A stretch of 64,000 bases of DNA from Neurospora tetraspora. Taxonomy: Eukaryota; Ascomycota; Sordariomycetes; Sordariales; Sordariaceae. The stretch is from assembly GCF_033439725.1 (NCBI RefSeq), contig NW_026944390.1, positions 1,612,001 through 1,676,000 of the forward strand, given 5' to 3'. Both the position numbers and the translations under genes were made by a program. Below the pieces are notes generated by a model, which made no database searches, was not told the DNA's origin, and saw only the letters and a program-made list of their open reading frames with translations. Within the stretch, counting starts at the first letter, position 1. The number at the start of each line of letters is the position of its first letter. Below are positions 36,201-49,063 of the stretch, in pieces.

Positions 36201-37483
36201 GGGAAGGTTTTCAAATTTATTAAAGCCCTACATAGTCTCTAACGAACTCTCTTACTATAGTAATAAAGATTAAATAGGGTATTTAAATCGATAGGATTTA
36301 AAGTAATCCCTAAAGACCTATATATTATAAAGAAAAATAGTATTTTTATACTATACCATATCAATAATATGGTTTTTGCGTTCGATAAAAGCAAAATAGA
36401 GGAGGTTAAAAAATATATAATAGAACTATAATTATAATATTACTTAATAAGATGAAATAAATTCCAATGGTTTTTAGGTATTGAAGTTATACGTAATCGA
36501 AATTAAAGAAAAATTTAGTTGTTTTAAGAAGTATATATTAATAAAATTACCAAACTATTTAAATTTAGCTACCGTCCTACCCTAATACTTATAGGGTATA
36601 AATAATTAGTTGCTTATAAAAGTACTACTAATTATATAAAAATACGAATGTACTAAATTAATATAAGTTCTTTACTATATATAATAATTAATATTCGATT
36701 AAATATTGTATTCTTATTAAGCAAACTAATTAAATATAATTATAATCCTAATTCTACTTATTTAGTAGCGAACGAAAAAGTTATACGGTATTTAAAAATA
36801 ATAAAGATATAGGTATTCTATTTTAGTGGGAATAATAAATTCGAAATTACTTCTAACGCTTCGTTTATTAATAATAAGAGTAACTATAAGAGCTCTTAGG
36901 GATTTATAATTAAACTATATAGTAGTTTAATCTACTAGGGAGTAATTAAATAGACCGCGGTTACTACATTAATAATAGAAATAAAAGTATATATAATCGA
37001 AAAAGTAGTTAAAGAAACCCTTTTCATAAACTGATTAATATTAGTATTAGGGGTAAGCTTATTAGAGGATCCTATTCCTACTCTACATTATAATGATTAG
37101 TAAATTATTAAAGTACTTATAAAAAAATGCCTACCTTTGGTATAAAGATAAAGTACGTAAATATTTATAAATATTAGTTAAGGGGAGAAATTCTCGAAAA
37201 AAAGACTCTTAATATTAAATATTTAGAAATAAAGTTAATACTAATAGATAGATTAATAAAGGTATTAAGTATTCTAGAGTACAAGAGATTTAGGGAATTA
37301 TTAAATATAGTTAAAATATTGCCGCGAGGAGACGGAAGAGGAGATAATCCAGTACCGGGAGAAGTGGATTTTGACGATTTGGATAAAATATTAGGATTAG
37401 GGATATAAAACGACGAGAGCAATGTGTAAATAGTTTCACTTTTAACCTCAAAGAAAAAAAAGAGGTTTGTAAGTGAAGGGGTA

Positions 37484-37647
37484 TATTAGATTCTAGGGTG
37501 GCATTCTAGCTAGATGTAGGCTAGATACCAAAGTCCCAACTACCTAATTTAACAGGTCTTAGCAAATATGGGTTACCCCTAGAACCCCCCATACCAGAGC
37601 GCTCGAATCAAACACACAGAATCAATCAATCACCAGCAAATCTGACA
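37484..37647 (+). repeat. 3' LTR of the copia-type element
   Basis: 164 bp, begins TATTAGATTC and ends AAATCTGACA. It is preceded by a purine tract (AAGTGAAGGGG) suitable as the polypurine primer. It differs from the 5' LTR mainly by C/T and G/A changes on both copies. Confidence 0.88.
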
Positions 37648-37652
37648 AATGG

Positions 37653-40246
37653 CATTTCCACAGGCTATCTGAGAAGCTGCGTGACTTGGTACGTATAAGG
37701 AACATGATTAGCTCTGGCGTTGGGTGTTTTGTGAACTACATTCAAGCTTCGATGCCCTCTGGGATGACGAGCTGGCGTGGTTGAAGTTCGCAGTTGGATG
37801 CAAGACACTAACGAAAGATCGGAATATAGGAGATTATCTTGGTCAACTTCTGTTCTTGCCGGATTGTTCAGTTACCACCTACTTACCAAAGCCAATGTGG
37901 ATAGGAAGTGTCATGTTGTCGCCTACGCGCGTAAAGCTGTGAAATGGCAGGAAAAGCATGTGTATGAGAATCCTTCCGAAGCAAACTTGCGCTCCCATGG
38001 TCATTTTGTGCGGCCCATGTCAAGGACAGGGAGGGAAGGTAGACAGCTCAAGCGAATTCAGCGCTCATGGAAAACTCCCCGACCTTTCCTTCCAATATTG
38101 AAAAGCTGTATGTTGTTAGACCACTGTTTCGCGAGCGTCTATACTGTCAGCTTGTGAAACAGTTGCACAAGCTGGCGGAGCTCAGGTATGCAATGATGGC
38201 AGGCCCACTCCGTTCCTTTGGCCCAGAAGATCAAAGACATGCGGGATGGCGAGATAAGATTAAGGTCTGGAGCATGGAAGGACGTAGCGACTGGTCGACA
38301 GCCAGGAGAGCTTCCATATAGGTGCTAAAGTCAGCGATGTTGGCTGTTGGTCTGTCAGCTTCCCAGTCATCAATCAACGTGTTGGGCGGTTTCTCGCAGG
38401 ACAGACCTTTTTTTCCGGCAATTGGGGTCTCTCAATTTGGTCGCCTTTGGTTACTGATATACACTAGTCGTTATGCAGTGGAAAGATGGAGTACCATGTG
38501 ATTATGCGTCAAGCCTGTTGTGCTCCTTTCGCGTGCTTCTTCACATCGCGGGATGGAGCCGATTCATCCAGACGCTCTTGGCCTCCTCGAATCAGGCTAG
38601 TGTAAATCACGCTGTGCAAATGGGAATGACCAAAGGGCGATTGTTGGGTTTTCCTGTCATAGCATCGAACACTATTTTCCAGGTGAGGGAAACAACGATT
38701 GGCCGGCATGGTTATAATCAGGGTAATCATGACTTCTTGTGACATATGCCCCTGTCTATCAGTCTGTCGTGGTAGTACGCAACGGTTGTCTGCCTCACAG
38801 ACTGATTCTGTGGACTTCCCCCATGAGTGTCTGGGAGTGTGGTGCGGCTCTGCAAGTTCCGACGAACGAGAAGACAGCCGGGTGACGGCGAAGGCGAGAA
38901 AGCGGGCTGAGGAAGTTCAGCATTAGAAATGGCAGGCAAACAAGTCTCGGATAAACCACCCATGGTGAAGGGGGCGTGAAGTACCTTGATCTCCGGATAA
39001 GTTCTAACAGAGAGCTCATACATATAACCATGGCCGTGGAAATATGGTATCCTTTCCATGGATGGAAGCATCTCGCACAGGGTACTCTCTGGATACTGTT
39101 CCGTCTGATCCTTCTGTCGAGACAAGGCTCGGGGTAGCTGGATAAGGCACCCCAGAACCTGGCTACTGATTTCTCCGATCAAGCGGCCGTAGGAAGTTCC
39201 ACAAGGAGCCCTATGTTTTGACGTCATCCCGGCGATTCATGGAAAAGGTAATGTGTGGTACGGTACTGGTGTTGACATGCAGTGTTAACGACGCGGAAGT
39301 CGGGATGGTAAACGTCACCCAAACCCAGCTAGTTTCAAGATACGTACCATCCGGTTGTCCGTTGTTCCTTTCAATGGATGTCTCGATTTGCACACCGAGC
39401 GAGATATTGATTCTGGTGTTACCGGGGAGAGGCCGGAATGTCCACGATGCCGCGTTGCTGTGAGCAGCTCTGCCGATGTACACCTGACACCTCCTTGCGA
39501 CAACCGGTGAAGGATGAATGACGCGAGAGCGGGAGAAGAAAGTAAAGATCGAATGACAGGAAGAAAGACAAGGACTTCCGGCCGAAAGGAGATCTAACCG
39601 GATGTTTGGGGTGAGAAAATGGTTGGGTTTCGAAAGACAACAGAAGACGAGGATCTCTTTTCCTGGAACGAAGGTTCGGATGATGCAACTCGGATGAGCT
39701 CCAGACGGATGGGGAGATGCCACTGGGCAAGAAAATTTTTGTTGGAAATTTTTACTTAACTCTGAAGAGGAGGTTTGTGCGGGTTGTGAAGGAAAGAACG
39801 TACCAGCCTTAGGGTACTTTGCTGGCAAGTCCGTATGAGGAAGTTGCGCTCCAGATACCTAGATATCATCGGTCTTGCCCAAACATAGCGGCCACTTTCG
39901 CTCTTCAGTGCTTCCATCCATGTCAACACTGAATGAACCTATCTTATCTCTACTTCTGTTAGAAACGGATAAGTATCTCACCAATGTCTGATACCTACTC
40001 ATAAAGTCTGAAATCGATGGGCGCCTGTAACATGAAAGGTATCCAAATATTATTCAGCAATGCTCAACCAGAGACTCGAAAGCAATGCTTCACTAAAACT
40101 ATCAAAGCCCCATGTCGTTCTGACCCCATATACCCGATTAGCCTTAGCTCCTAGAACTCCAATACAAAAATGTGATAAGTGAGGAAAAACAGGTAGTGTA
40201 CTCCCTCAACCTCAAGCGGGTACCCGAAGCGCCAAAGCAAAACCGT
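37653..40246. other. 2.6 kb region without a convincing gene
   Basis: This unique, normal-GC sequence lies between the copia-type element and the Serinc gene. Open frames at 38727-39227 and 39211-39828 (minus) have no domain, and the latter has no ATG until its end. Minus-strand donor-like words (GTACGT) occur near 39350 and 39803. No gene model is offered. Confidence 0.35.
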
Positions 40247-41828
40247 TTAGTAGCTATCGAAGCGGTCTGGCAGCACAATTGGTGCAACCAGGGTCCAGGT
40301 ATACATGCCGTAGCAGATCCACGAGCTCACAATCTTGACCCAGCTCGCCCACAGCGTGCGACCAACCGTGGCAAAGTCGCCCTGCTTCTTGTCATCCCAG
40401 TCCATGGTCAACAACGTAGCAACCCAGGCAGTGGCCAGGAAGAAGATGATGTGGAACATGGCGTAGCTGTACTGAGTGCTCGATCTCTCGTCATCGTTAG
40501 CCGTACGATCACCCGCATCGCTCTCATCGTCATCTGATAAGAGAGCATCTGCGGGAAGGCTTCCTTCCTCAACGGCCCTACGGAGCGCCTCGGCCCGCAT
40601 CTCCCGCCGGCCTGGTTGTGTTGTCACGAGGTCATGACTGTCGTCGTCATCGGGCAACTGGATCTGTCCCCTTCCGCTTCCACCAAGACCAAGGCTCTGG
40701 GTTGCTGCCCGTGTGGTGGTATAGGCCACCGTGAGCATGGTTGCGATGGCGCCGAGAATGATGGTGGTAGTCCGCGTGCCCTGGCCAAGCACCAGAGGGT
40801 TGCACCGCCGGTCCTCGGTCTCATCAGGCTCCATCGAGACCGCAGACATGGTCAGGTAGGTGCAATAAATGGCCACCATGGCGGCTTGCGCAAGCCCCGC
40901 CTTGGGGTTGTACTCCTGCACTGTCGGATGCACAGATATGGCCGAAACGGCGATCCAGAGTAGCAGATTGATGGTGATTGCTGCTTGGTTCATGGAACAG
41001 CCACTCGCAGCGAAGAAGATGTACTGGATGATGGTCATGGCAAGGGACGCGAGGTACATGCCAAGCGTCGAGCCAATCAAGATGATCCTCCAAGTACGCG
41101 AGTCGGTATCCTCAATCTGCGCCAGACAGTACTCGGCCCAGTTGTGCGCCAGGTCAACCAGCAGAATAAGGCCGAGAATGAGGAAGAGCATGGCACAAAT
41201 CAGCGAGATATAGTTGCCCCAGAACACAAAGAACTCGTCCGGGATGAAGAAGGTCAGGACGATCAAGCTGAGCCAAGCAATGATCTTGGGTCCCCAGAAG
41301 CCGTTCTGGATTTTGGCGCGTGGGTGCTTGGACGAGTTAACTCCGAGGAGAAGGCCAGCCAGCATCAGGTGAAACAAGCCGAGAGCAAAGTTGATGCGGT
41401 GGACAGCAAGCCAGCCATAGCAATCTCCGTTTCCGCAGCTGATCTTGACATAGTTGAAAGTGAGGTGTTGTAGTTTTTCGATTGCCCATTTCGTGAGCAT
41501 TATCCACGAGAGTACCGAGTTGATGAGAAGGATGAGGGCATATCCGATACGGGTAAGGACACTATAAGAGCCGATGTTAGCGCAGCAAATTGGACGCCAT
41601 AGAGACCGTCATCACCAACCTGTTGCCGCATTTTCCGCACGCGCTGCAAAGAGCGGAGCATGCGGCAGCACCGCAGCAACTACCAACGAATCCGAGGATC
41701 TGTGTGACGGGAAAATATGGTTAGTATGATGGATCATAACGTTGAGTTCGTGATCGCGTGGTGGGGAGGCAACTGACAGTGCCTAGACTCGGCACCGCGA
41801 GCAGCGGCAGCGAGAGAAGCGCGCCCAT
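40247..41828 (-). CDS. tms1: Serinc/TMS1 family membrane protein
   Basis: Exons 41828-41778, 41699-41620 and 41561-40247 give 481 residues. Serinc proteins are polytopic membrane proteins of the endomembrane system, originally linked to serine incorporation into lipids and more recently to lipid scrambling; the exact fungal role is unsettled. Family marks are the Cys-rich N-terminal stretch split by the introns (GSCCGAAACSALCSACGKCG), then TRIGYALILLINSVLSWIM. About ten further hydrophobic segments follow, including GCSMNQAAITINLLLWIAVS, and the conserved YSYAMFHIIFFLATAWVATL. An acidic loop with DDDDS and DDDESD lies between the last two membrane groups. Intron 2 is only 58 bp. Confidence 0.94.
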
Positions 41829-43306
41829 CGCGACGACGGCTGGCTATTTTCGGTTTTCGAATTGATTTTGGTCCTTTTTGCGAAGAAGAAGAGCGGAAAT
41901 ATGGTCGCCGTTGAAACTTGGCGCAAATCGTATCGGCGCAATAGTCGAGAAAGAGAGGTTTGGTGATAGATTGATAGGTAACGAGGTCTGGAATCATCCA
42001 AGATCCCGCAGCGTCGTCAACTTGCGACCAAGACGTCAGGGCAGGGCAGTTGGTTCAGCGGGCGGGTAGCAGCCCCAGATGACACACACGCGGCTGGCAG
42101 AAGCCCGTCTCTCGGAACCAATCATCTCTCAAGCTAGTTTCAAGCCACACTGCGCCACCGCACGTCCAGCGGGCTTCGATCTCTCGATCCAACTTGAACC
42201 GACTTCAGTCAGGTGGAAGGACTCTTCCATGTCTTCTCAGCTCCCGGTCTCGCTTGTCAGTTCAAATCAACACAAATCACATTGTCAATTTCCAGTCATT
42301 TGATGACATCAAAAGGCACTGAAACGAAGCACAGATCCGGGTACCATTGAACTATTGAATCGCAACAATACCACGTGCGCTAGCTCTCCGAAGTCGATAA
42401 ACTCGATCGGACGGAATGCGACTTTGCGCTTTCGGGTCCGGATCCACGGACATGGATCCCGGGCAAGCCGGCATCCCGTTTCCCGAGGCCGGGGCAAGCG
42501 GGGACGCGCCGGCATCGTGACTCCAGGACCCGTTTTGAATCTGGGGAGCATCCCGCTGTCCGGGTCCATCCATGCCAATACCCATTACCCACCTACGGTG
42601 AGTGGACACTGCTCACCAACAGTCATGATGCTACGTGGTTACCTAATGACGGTCTTGTACCACGATTCTGTAGATTCAGGCACAGATAAAAGTGCTGTTT
42701 CTCTTCACCTCCAGCTCAGCTCTGCCCCCACCGACTGAAGAGAGGTTCAGGAGAGACCATTACGGGAAGATGGACGACTGATCATGTTTCACATGGACTG
42801 GAACCCGTGGATTACCTCCCCCATACGTACAGCTGTTCAGGTCCTGTATCGGAACCGACTGCCAGCTGCCCGCCGGCGCTTGGCCAATCACAAGATGGAA
42901 TTTGGGACAATCAGCGGGCCTGCGTCACAGGGACAACCGCTAACAACGAACCCCCATCCTCCGATCCTTGGAACTACCTTAATTGTCCTACAACGAGTAC
43001 AACACGGGCTGATAGTGTCAGATAAGGCGCCTGTTGGAAGTCCCTAGTGATGACAACACACATCTCCCTCCCTCCTCCCAACTTGACTTGATCGTATTTT
43101 CCCCATCCTATTTCTGAATTGCCATTCAAGACTTGCTGCCGATTCTCCCATCGTCGTAGTAGTTTCAGCCTGTTCCAGGTCCGGTTTCCGACACCCTTTG
43201 CGACCAGGGCGCCCTCTATCGCAAAGACGCCGCGGGGATGCTTCAGACCGTTTGATCGTGATACTTGGCTGTCCAGGAGTCTCTTCACCTTGGGGTTATC
43301 CCAACC
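41829..43306. promoter_or_regulatory. Divergent promoter region between the Serinc and MFS genes
   Basis: This 1.5 kb region separates two divergent genes. A GC-rich patch with many CCGG/GGATCC-type words lies at about 42430-42580. No gene was supported. Confidence 0.4.
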
Positions 43307-45197
43307 ATGACAAATACAACAAAAACAATGCTCGACCAGCAGCTTTACCGCGCCCGCCTGGTGTCGAGCATAGCAGCAACGGCTATATCGTTAGCATGTG
43401 GAACAAATGTGGGCGATTCCCCTGACCTGTCGTGCAACACAAAGCTACCACTACCGCATGGGACTACTGCTAACAATGCGCACTCTCGATAGTATGTCTA
43501 CTCAGCATGGGCTCCTCAGTTCGCCGATAAGCTACACCTCACCACGACGCAGAGCAACCTGATCGGACTGGCCGGGAATTTGGGCATGTACTTAATGGGC
43601 GTGCCAGTTGGAATGTATATCGACCGCCGAGGAACCCGCCCACCAGTCATTGGCGGTGCCTTATTGCTGGGCTTGGGATACTTCCCCTTCAAAGCCGCCT
43701 ACGAAAGCGGCACTGGCTCCGTTCCCCTGCTTTGCATCTTCAGCTTCTTGACTGGATTTGGATCATGCATGGCCTTTGCTGCCTCAGTCAAGACGTCGGC
43801 CTTGAACTGGCCTCATCACCGCGGAACAGCCACGGCCTTCCCGCTGGCCGCCTTTGGTCTTAGCGCATTCCTCTTCTCTGTCTCCGGGAGCGTCTTCTTT
43901 CCCGGAAACACTGGCGCCTTCCTCATGCTCCTTTCGATTGGCACTTTCGTCCTTACTTTTGTTGGATTTTTCTTCCTCAAGGTTTACCCGCATACTTCGT
44001 ACCGCCCGGTCCAATCCAGGCCAGGGCTCTCGAGCTCCCAGAAACTGCGCCGGACGCTATCTGAGGAGTCTAAAGCCCACGCCGGTCGCAGTTACGTCGA
44101 TGAAGAACCTGGTATGTCGCCCACTGTTTACACCACTCCCAGTGGCACTACAGCACCGGCCCTCAGCGGGGGCACCGACGAGCTCGCGGAGCCCTCATCT
44201 TCTCGAGACGTCAGCCCTCCTCGCCGATCCAATGACATCGAAGCGGCCTCTGCGGAAGCACAGGAAGACATCGCCGACGAGACATCGTCCCTTGTGTCCA
44301 GATCGTCCTCACTACCGGGCGATGTTTATGTCGAGAGCAGTGTTGATATGGATCGTTCGCACCGTGTAGATATTCGTGGCTGGGCCTTGCTGAAGAGTCT
44401 CGATTTTTGGCAACTGTTCTGCATTATGGCCATCTTGGCTGGAATTGGTTTGATGACCATCAAGTACGTCTTGAATCGATGCTATAACTCCCTAGATCTA
44501 TGTTTAGACCAGTTCGCTAACTTCCAACAGCAACATCGGCCATGATGTTAACGCTCTGTGGAGATATTATGACAAGACAGTTGATGACACATTCCTCGTT
44601 CATCGGCAACAGATGCACGTTTCCATCCTGTCTGTTGGTAGCTTTGTTGGTCGACTGCTCAGCGGTAAGAAAAGTTCAATCCCATGCCAAGAATTCGAAC
44701 TAACTTTTTTGTTTCAAGGTGTCGGATCAGATTTCCTCGTCAAGGTATTGAAGGCCAGCCGTGTCTGGTGCCTTGCGGTAGCAAGTTTGATCTTTTTCAT
44801 TGCTCAGCTGTGTGCGCTCAATATCCTCAACCCACACCTACTCGGTTTCGTCTCCGGTCTTTCTGGTCTTGGCTACGGCTTCCTCTTCGGCGTCTTCCCA
44901 TCCATTGTGGCCGAATCGTTCGGTATTCATGGCCTTAGCCAGAACTGGGGTTTCATGACTCTGAGCCCTGTCGTTTCAGGCAATGTCTTCAATCTGTTTT
45001 ATGGCAAGGTCTTTGACAAGCACAGCATTGTCAACGGCGAGGGAGAACGCACTTGCCCGGATGGTATCGATTGCTACAAAGACGCATATTACATGACGCT
45101 TGGTGCCTGCACTATCGGGCTTTGCGTCTCATTGTGGACTATCAGGAGGCAACACAATCAGAGACTGAAAGAGGCAAACAGGACAGCCGAGGACTAG
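43307..45197 (+). CDS. MFS transporter, Nodulin-like / monocarboxylate-porter type
   Basis: Four exons, 43307-43408, 43493-44463, 44531-44664 and 44719-45197, give 561 residues. It is a 12-TM major facilitator. The first half has CGTNYVYSAWAPQF across intron 1, GNLGMYLMGVPVGMYIDRRG with the MFS loop 2-3 motif, and GSCMAFAASVKTSALNWPHHRGTATAFPLAAFG (given here in parts of the same stretch). A 150-residue Ser/Asp-rich cytoplasmic loop follows, then LMTINNIGHDVNALW and GYGFLFGVFPSIVAESFG. It resembles fungal Nodulin-like carriers such as yeast YMR155W and Mch1. Substrate is unknown, and the presumed location is vacuolar or plasma membrane. The first donor (GTGGGC) is atypical, but the frame and conserved sequence across it fit well. 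Confidence 0.88.
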
Positions 45198-45963
45198 GCG
45201 TCCTGGTTGTTGGTTCGTTGGCTTTCTTGTCGCCGAGGACAGATTTCACTTCGTTCTAGTAATGAAGAGGAGTAACGGGATGGAATACCAGTAACAATCG
45301 TAATGATAAACGGCTGGGGGATAGTTTTCATGACAACTTTGATACATACAGCGGGCTTGTACATATCTGGCGTTAGAAGGGTATATGGGCAGAAGAAAGA
45401 CCCTGGGTATTGCGGCGGCATGTCTGAAGATTTGGGGGGCGCTATTCTAGATCACCATTTTGCAATTCTATAAGCATCACGAAGCTGAACAACTGACGAG
45501 ATACCCTTTCTGTTGCCATGTCCTACCACGCAGATCCAGTTGGAGAGAGGAAAGGGAGATGAGAGGGTGAATCCAGCTATAACCCTAACCCTAGAAGGAC
45601 AGAAGACAACACCGCGAATTTGTTTTCCGACCCTCCACCTTCCCGACAATCAATTTGTTTACTTTTGCAGCGCAGCAACAGTCTTCAATCCCGTCGCTTC
45701 GTCATCCTATCGCACCCCAGCTGACGCCTGTCGCAAAGCCAAACAGGCGTCCTTCCGACCCCGCTGAGCTTGCAATTGCCGCCAATTATTCGCCCAATTT
45801 CAAGCAGCAGCTACCGACCTGCGCGTCGCTAGTCGCATTCCATTCGACCCCATTGCGCGCCAATCATCGCCAGCGCGATACGACCGCCTCCGCCAGACGA
45901 CGCCGGTCGGAAACCCACATACAGATAACCCTTCCTGCACATTTCGCATCACCTCGCAGTCCG
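45198..45963. promoter_or_regulatory. Intergenic region and leader of the Pcs1 gene
   Basis: The Pcs1 frame is open upstream from 45655, but it contains no ATG before 45964 and has low-complexity leader character. It includes CCCTAACCCTA at about 45582, resembling an interstitial telomere-like word (one and a half units only). Confidence 0.4.
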
Positions 45964-47962
45964 ATGTCAAGGGCGCAACGCGGCACTCATTTGCTGGGAC
46001 TGGTGGATTCGGATTCAGAGGACGGACTCAGCGGACCTGCATCTACTCGCTTCGGCAGCAGCAAAGCCGCAACGAAAACAAAACCGACATCAACAATAAC
46101 AAAGCCGAAATCGATCCTCAAGCAGCCGACCACAACAGCCGTCAAGAAGGAACCAATAACTAAACCCACCGCTGCGTCAACGACGAAACAGGCGACAGCC
46201 AAAACAACAACAAGAGCCACCACAAAACCACAATCTGCCTCCGGCGCAGGCGCAAGCGCAATGGCCCCCGCCAAACGAAAAACCGCTTCCACTCCCTCCG
46301 TGGCGAACAAGCGAACCGCCGCCGCGACCGCTTCCGCAAACAAAGTCACCAAAGCCTCTGCGCAAAAGGTCAAACCCCTTACGGCTCGGCAAAAAGCCGC
46401 CCTGGCCCGCGCCGCGCTAGCAGAGAGTTCCGGCAACGTCACCGCGACTCCCTCTACCGTTGGAAAAGCGACTCGCACAAGTGGAAGGGGGAAGCGCGCC
46501 GCCGCCGCCGCTACCATTGTAGAAGAGGAAGAGATGGAGTCTACCGAGCACACCGAGACGATTGTGGAGGAGGAGCATGGGGAAGAGGATACGACCATGC
46601 ATGATGTTACTGCTACCGAGGAAGTGGAGGAGGCACCGAAGGAAACGACGACAAGGGCGACGAGGGGGAGGCCGAGGAAGGCTGCAGCGGTTGCTGTTGC
46701 GGAGACGCCGGTGTCGGTGACGGCCACGGCGACAAGGGGTGGAAGGGGGAGGAAGAAGAAGGTGGAGGAGATGGTGGTGGTGGAGGAAGATGAGACGACG
46801 CAGCAGGAAGAGGTGACGGAGGAGATACATGAGGAGACTCAGTTGGAGGAGGAGGAATCGTTGCCGATTCCGGGGGCGTGGCATAACGGGCCCCCAGCGA
46901 GCACATCTAGGAAGTCGTCTTCGTTGGGGCTGGGGTTTAAGGCACATATGGCTGGGGCAAGGACTGACGACCCAGAGCTACGGCGGAAGTTGGGCGAGAT
47001 GACGCAGAAGTATGAGGCGTTAGAGTTGAAGTATAGGGATCTGAGAGAGGTTGCGGTAAAGGAGGCGGAGAGGAACTTTGATCGGTTGAGGAAGCAATCC
47101 GAGGAGAGGACGGCTGGTATGTTTATGTCTTTGTTTTTTTCTTGGGACCTACTGGGTGATAACCGCTAACAAATCTCTCCACAGCCTCCGACCAGCTAAT
47201 CGCCGCCCTCAAAGCCGAGCTCAGCTCCCAAAAGGAAGCCGCCAGAGAGACCACCCGCCTCCAGAAACAGCTTGAAGCATCCGAATCCCAACTGTCAACC
47301 CTCAACGCCAAGGTTGCCGAGCTCATCAGCTCCCTTACAAAATCCAAGACGGAGATCAACGCTCTCAACATCAAGCTCACCGCCTCGCGTCAAGCCGAAG
47401 CCGCGGCGGCCGCCAAGATTGGCCAACCCCAAGTCCCGGGCAGCGCCATGAAGAACAAGCAGAACGGCAACCGCATGCTCACAATGGGCAACTCGGAAGC
47501 CATCGCCCAAGCGACGCAGCAGCACCAGTTGAAGGAGGATCTCTACTCGGATCTGACCGGGTTGATCGTCAGAGGAGTCAAGAGGGATCAGCAGACGGGC
47601 GAGGATGTGTACGATTGTATACAGACGGGGAAGAATGGAAGTAAGTCGTCGCAGCCCCCTTTCCCCCCTTTTTATTGTTCTCGAGACAGGTTCACTAACA
47701 CTACCTGTAACCAGCACTCCACTTCAAACTCGCACACATCAGCGCCAACTCCCCCCACGTGGACGCGGATGAGACGACCCAGTACTTTGACGAAGACCAG
47801 TTCCACTACATGCCGCAGCTCGATGCGAGCAGGGATCGTGCGCTTATCGATTTGTTGCCGGATTACCTGGTTGAGGAGATTACTTTCCCCAGGCAGCATG
47901 CGGCAAAGTTTTATTCGAGGGTCAACAAGGCTTTGACGGAGACGGTACCGCAGGCGCAGTAG
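45964..47962 (+). CDS. pcs1: Monopolin complex subunit Pcs1/Csm1
   Basis: Exons 45964-47116, 47185-47640 and 47715-47962 give 618 residues. Csm1/Pcs1 is a kinetochore protein: in yeast it clamps sister kinetochores in meiosis I and acts at rDNA; in fission yeast it prevents merotelic attachment. The N-terminal half is a disordered Lys/Ala/Thr-rich tail with an AT-hook-like RGRPRK and acidic blocks. A coiled coil runs from about residue 330 to 490 across the first intron. The C-terminal globular domain starts at EDLYSDLTGLIVRGVKR and contains DVYDCIQTG, TLHFKLAHIS, and a final VEEITFPRQHAAKFYSRV. The domain order matches the family, and the long basic tail is usual in filamentous fungi. Confidence 0.93.
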
Positions 47963-49063
47963 GTGCCGTAGGGACGGAAGGGACTGAAGGGACTGTGTAG
48001 GGGTTATGACGGAAAGGAAGGAGGGAGGATTGGTGATTGTAAGGAAGGCGAGAAAGGTGTTGTTAATATAGGTTTGCATGTCTGGATACCCCCTTTTTAC
48101 TTTCTTCTCTTGCTCGGGCTTCTTTCTTTCTTGCCGGGCATTGTTGGGTTGGGTAGCTCTGGTTCATCTGACTCTGGATCGGGGACTTTTCGGAGCGTCC
48201 TTCTTGTTGGTGGAGACGAGTAGTCTTGGGTCATGGTGGTTATTTGTCATTTTTCTGTGCTCAACAGGCCCATGATATCTTCTCAGTTGCTGTAGGATTA
48301 CATTGTATCATCATGTCAGCCTCCTACATATATTGCTCAGCCTTCTCCAAAGTCGTCTTCAATGTGCTTCACTCGATGGCCTGTACCTCGAGGCTGAACT
48401 TTCTCCTCAGTCCAGACGCACGGAAGGTATGATGATGGTTTTACGCTCTGACAGTCTTCCTCTTGCTGAAGAGGCCCTGTGATGTCCTCGAGCCCCTGGA
48501 CCCTTGTTCCGGAAACTGTGAAGAGGAAAGTCGTCACTGCCGTCCTGATTGACGAACCACAATGGACAGACGATTCCACGACTCCCACTTCCCCAGATTA
48601 GATTTTCCAAAGCTCTTAACAGACTCCAAGTTCTAGATGGCTCATGCTCACCACAAGTCATCCACCTTACCCCGTTCACCCCCGCTCTTGCCCGCACTTG
48701 CCCATATGCAACCCATGATCCCTTCCACTATCACCAGTCTCTCCTCCACAAACCGCACATACGTCACCTCGCCACTACCCCAAGCTTCCTCTTACTGCTC
48801 TCTCCCTTCCAGTTATCGTTTCCCATCCGAAGTCCAATCACCCGTACCCAGCCTCCCACCAAGTAGCTATATAACTCCCCATCCCCCAACCACTCACCTC
48901 TCGATCCGGATCTTCTCTCCGCCCCGTCACCGATCACCGCCGAACACTGCACACTCAACCCAAAGCGCAACAAACACCAACCGAGTTCAACCCAAACCAA
49001 ACACCACCAAGCCAAACCTTCCACTTCCGTTGGTTGCACCCAAAACACCACCCACCACCCACA
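47963..49063. other. Intergenic region and pyrimidine-rich leader of the metallothionein-like gene
   Basis: From about 48640 to 49063 the plus strand is very C/T-rich with repeated CCACCAC and ACCAAAC words, typical of leaders of highly expressed Neurospora genes. No coding frame is supported here. Confidence 0.4.

Larger units (their letters stand above)
31718..37647 (+). mobile_element. RIP-inactivated Ty1/copia-type LTR retrotransposon
   Basis: The element is 5930 bp, of which 540 bp is a nested solo LTR with its duplication, so about 5.4 kb originally. The 164-bp LTRs have ends TGTCAGATT...AATCTGACA after allowing for RIP. The target duplication is AATAG (31713-31717) and AATGG (37648-37652); the single difference is itself a RIP-type change. 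Remnants in copia order on the plus strand are gag-like at about 31.9-33.6 kb, integrase at about 33.8-35.0 kb, reverse transcriptase at about 35.9-36.5 kb, and RNase H at about 36.8-37.15 kb. Integrase before reverse transcriptase defines copia rather than gypsy. Every frame has many TAA/TAG stops, and the interior is strongly AT-rich. Confidence 0.88.

Noticed and set aside
39211-39828. 205-codon minus-strand frame as a gene
   Set aside because: It has no ATG until near its end and no domain; kept only as part of the possible spliced-transcript observation.
42430-42580. GC-rich patch as an RNA gene or rDNA fragment
   Set aside because: No match to 5S, tRNA or snRNA features could be seen; left as a GC-rich promoter patch.
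45575-45595. CCCTAACCCTA as a telomere-like repeat
   Set aside because: Only one and a half units of the TTAGGG complement; too short to mean an internal telomere.
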